A stretch of 64,000 bases of DNA from Sphingobacteriia bacterium (lineage in GTDB: Bacteria > Pseudomonadota > Alphaproteobacteria > Rickettsiales > 33-17): assembly GCA_017304685.1 (NCBI GenBank), contig JAFKLR010000003.1, forward strand, positions 930,001 to 994,000, read 5' to 3'. The position numbers and the translations under genes are program-made. Each line of letters begins with the position of its first letter. Within the stretch, counting starts at the first letter, position 1. Shown here one piece after another: positions 62,379-64,000 of this stretch. The notes beneath the pieces were generated by a model. The model searched no databases. It saw nothing but the letters and a program-made list of their open reading frames with translations, and was not told the DNA's origin.

Positions 62379-63260
62379 ATGTTAGATTCTTCTTTCCTTG
62401 AAGAGTATAAGCTTGAGCTAATAGAAGATTTAACAAATTTCTTAAATAAAACAATTGTAAAATTTATTTTACATTCTGATCCATATCAATCTTTAAAAAC
62501 ATTTCCTGTAGAAATTCAGGCTAAAAAAACTACCGATTTATTACAAGGTTTTTTAAATGAATTAAGTTTAAATTTACCTACCCAAAAAAAATTTTCTAAT
62601 AATTCAACCTCAAGTTATATATTTGAAGACTTTTTCTACAATTTAGTTATCAGATATGATTGCAGTAAAAATAATGAATTATATTTAATTACTCCTTTTG
62701 GAGAAATACCTATTACTTTTCTTTTTACTAACAATAAAAAAGAACAAATTAATAAGGAGTATTTAAAAGCCTTTAAGTACGAAAAAGCCTCAGGTTATAA
62801 AATATGCTCAAGTTCACGAGCTGAAGAAACAAATTGTGGGGAAATGCTTTTAAGTATTTTATCTGATTACTTTACAATAAATAACAGGGATCTTTACAAC
62901 ATTCACTTTCAAAACGAGAAAGAATTATATAAAACTCAAAGCGAATTATATTTTATAAATAGTGACGACTCTACTTTTTTATATTTAAAAAAAATAAAAA
63001 CAATTAAATTACCAGCAGAAATTAGCCTCGAGGAAATATGGGAAGCTGCTTTAAAAGAAACTCTAATTTTTTCTCCATTTAAATCCCGAAGAATAAAAAC
63101 TAGCGATACTTTAATTCCTGCACATGTTGTGAGTCCTCCTATCGTATGTTATAGAACTTTTGTCAAATCTTCCGAGGCAATAACCGATAATGAATTTCAT
63201 CCAGGCAGCCCTCCTAAAAGTCCTAATATATATAAACAAATTTTACCTAGAGAAATTTAA
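62379..63260 (+). CDS. Unrecognised protein next to the element
   Basis: The 293 residues match no family I know. It is polar, without a signal peptide, and of mixed alpha/beta type: LEEYKLELIEDLTNFLNKTI (about 6-25), YIFEDFFYNLVIRYDCSKNN (about 80-99) and ELYLITPFGEIPITFLFTNN (about 100-119). The C-terminus is Pro/Ser-rich (FHPGSPPKSPNIYKQ). Before integration of the element this gene would have lain 34 bases after the tRNA-fMet gene. It converges on the dTDP-glucose dehydratase gene with one base between stops. Confidence 0.5.
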   Translation: MLDSSFLEEYKLELIEDLTNFLNKTIVKFILHSDPYQSLKTFPVEIQAKKTTDLLQGFLNELSLNLPTQKKFSNNSTSSYIFEDFFYNLVIRYDCSKNNELYLITPFGEIPITFLFTNNKKEQINKEYLKAFKYEKASGYKICSSSRAEETNCGEMLLSILSDYFTINNRDLYNIHFQNEKELYKTQSELYFINSDDSTFLYLKKIKTIKLPAEISLEEIWEAALKETLIFSPFKSRRIKTSDTLIPAHVVSPPIVCYRTFVKSSEAITDNEFHPGSPPKSPNIYKQILPREI

Positions 63261-63261
63261 C

Positions 63262-64000
63262 TTATATATTAGATAAGTACCACTTTACTGTAAATTCGAG
63301 CCCTTGAGAAAAATTATACTGCAATTTATAGCCTAGTTCATTATATGCTTTACTATTGTTAATAGCATACCTGAAATCATGGCCTGGCCTATCAGTAACA
63401 AAGCTAATTTGCGATTTATAACTCTTTCCATCAGTTTTTGGCTTAATACTATCTAAAGCTTCACAAATTGCATTTACAACTTCAAGATTTTGTTTTTCAG
63501 CTTCACCACCAAAGCAATAGGTCTCCCCTATTCTTCCTTTAGTTAAAGCTAGATTTATACCATGGCAATGATCATTTACAAAAATCCAATCCCTAATATT
63601 TTTTCCATTACCATATACTGGTAAAGGTTTATTGCTTAAGGCACATTTTATCATATTAGGTATTAATTTTTCAGTATGCTGATTAGGTCCATAATTATTA
63701 CTACAATTTGTTATAATAGTAGGTAAACCATAGGTATGAAACCATGCTCTAACTAAATGATCACTTGCAGCTTTTGAGGCAGAATATGGAGAATTTGGTT
63801 TATATTGAGAATTTTCAGTGAAAGCTTCTTCATCTAAATTTAATGAACCAAACACTTCATCGGTTGAAACATGCAAGAACCTAAATTCGGATTTATTAAA
63901 GTTTTTAAAGTAATCAAGGGCGCTATTTAATAAATTATAAGTTCCAACAATATTAGTGTTTATAAATTCCTTTGGCGAATTTATTGAATTATCAACATGC
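63262..64000 (-). CDS. rfbB: dTDP-glucose 4,6-dehydratase (start beyond window)
   Basis: RfbB converts dTDP-glucose to the 4-keto-6-deoxy sugar that leads to dTDP-rhamnose and other O-antigen sugars. The visible 245 or so residues begin inside the Rossmann domain (HVDNSINSPKEFINTNIVGT). They contain the catalytic FLHVSTDEVFGSL (Asp-Glu pair), the NSPYSASKAASDHLVRAW segment with YxxxK, TNCSNNYGPNQHTEKLIPNM and PVYGNGKNIRDWIFVNDHC. The C-terminal end is complete, and the 5' end lies past 64000. The ATG at 63876 is internal. It indicates deoxysugar synthesis for the surface polysaccharide. Confidence 0.93.
   Translation of the reverse strand, partial: HVDNSINSPKEFINTNIVGTYNLLNSALDYFKNFNKSEFRFLHVSTDEVFGSLNLDEEAFTENSQYKPNSPYSASKAASDHLVRAWFHTYGLPTIITNCSNNYGPNQHTEKLIPNMIKCALSNKPLPVYGNGKNIRDWIFVNDHCHGINLALTKGRIGETYCFGGEAEKQNLEVVNAICEALDSIKPKTDGKSYKSQISFVTDRPGHDFRYAINNSKAYNELGYKLQYNFSQGLEFTVKWYLSNI

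Overview
The window is about 64 kb of AT-rich alphaproteobacterial DNA (roughly 30% GC by eye). It most resembles a member of the Rickettsiales or a similar intracellular lineage. The support is indirect: a rickettsial-type secreted phospholipase D-like protein, several ankyrin-repeat and unrecognised lineage-specific proteins, low GC, a PHB depolymerase with 3-hydroxybutyrate dehydrogenase, and hemD followed by a mitofilin-like membrane protein. Full peptidoglycan and lipid A genes show a walled, LPS-bearing cell. I cannot fix family or genus from sequence alone.

Layout. 1-10.7 kb: a division and cell-wall (dcw) block broken into two opposed runs. murC-murB-ddl-ftsQ-ftsA runs leftward (ftsA is cut by the window edge) and ftsW-murG runs rightward. 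Between them lie a lipoprotein, a gene split by a frameshift at a slippery heptamer, and glpX. 10.7-26.6 kb: mixed chromosome with a TraB/EreA-like protein, a phospholipase D-like protein, a cold-shock protein, a flavin reductase-like protein, an esterase, a frameshifted ankyrin gene, aspS with a hairpin at its start codon, rnd, a 1072-residue coiled-coil protein and a lipoprotein-type Nudix. 26.8-34.2 kb: an uncharacterised ABC importer operon, a PotD-like binding protein, 3-hydroxybutyrate dehydrogenase, and pentapeptide- and ankyrin-repeat proteins. 34.3-39.6 kb: a tightly overlapping leftward operon of acyltransferase, waaA, lpxK, glycosyltransferase and photolyase. 39.7-43.8 kb: phaZ, a PCu(A)C copper chaperone, hemD, a mitofilin-like protein and elbB.

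43.86-62.34 kb is an integrated mobile element of about 18.5 kb inserted in the 3' end of the initiator tRNA-Met gene. Its ends are a 49-bp direct duplication of the tRNA 3' end. A 25-bp repeat lies inside each end, and a tyrosine integrase sits at the right end. A replication-type module (AlpA-like HTH, primase zinc-finger-like protein, Toprim-DUF927 helicase, DUF5681 protein) follows an iteron and palindrome region. The rest is cargo: two divergent, tightly packed gene runs of small-molecule-modifying enzymes. These comprise two APH-type kinases, six GNAT domains, a P-loop kinase fused to GNAT, an NTF2-like protein, two HADs, a Nudix, a MazG-like protein, a GrpB protein and an ABC exporter, with a possible HEPN protein near the integrase. 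No capsid, large terminase, conjugation or type IV secretion genes are visible. The best reading is a satellite-like or integrative element carrying a resistance or metabolite-detoxification island. This is the most interesting part of the window.

62.4-64 kb: chromosome resumes with an unrecognised protein and the 3' part of a dTDP-glucose 4,6-dehydratase gene.
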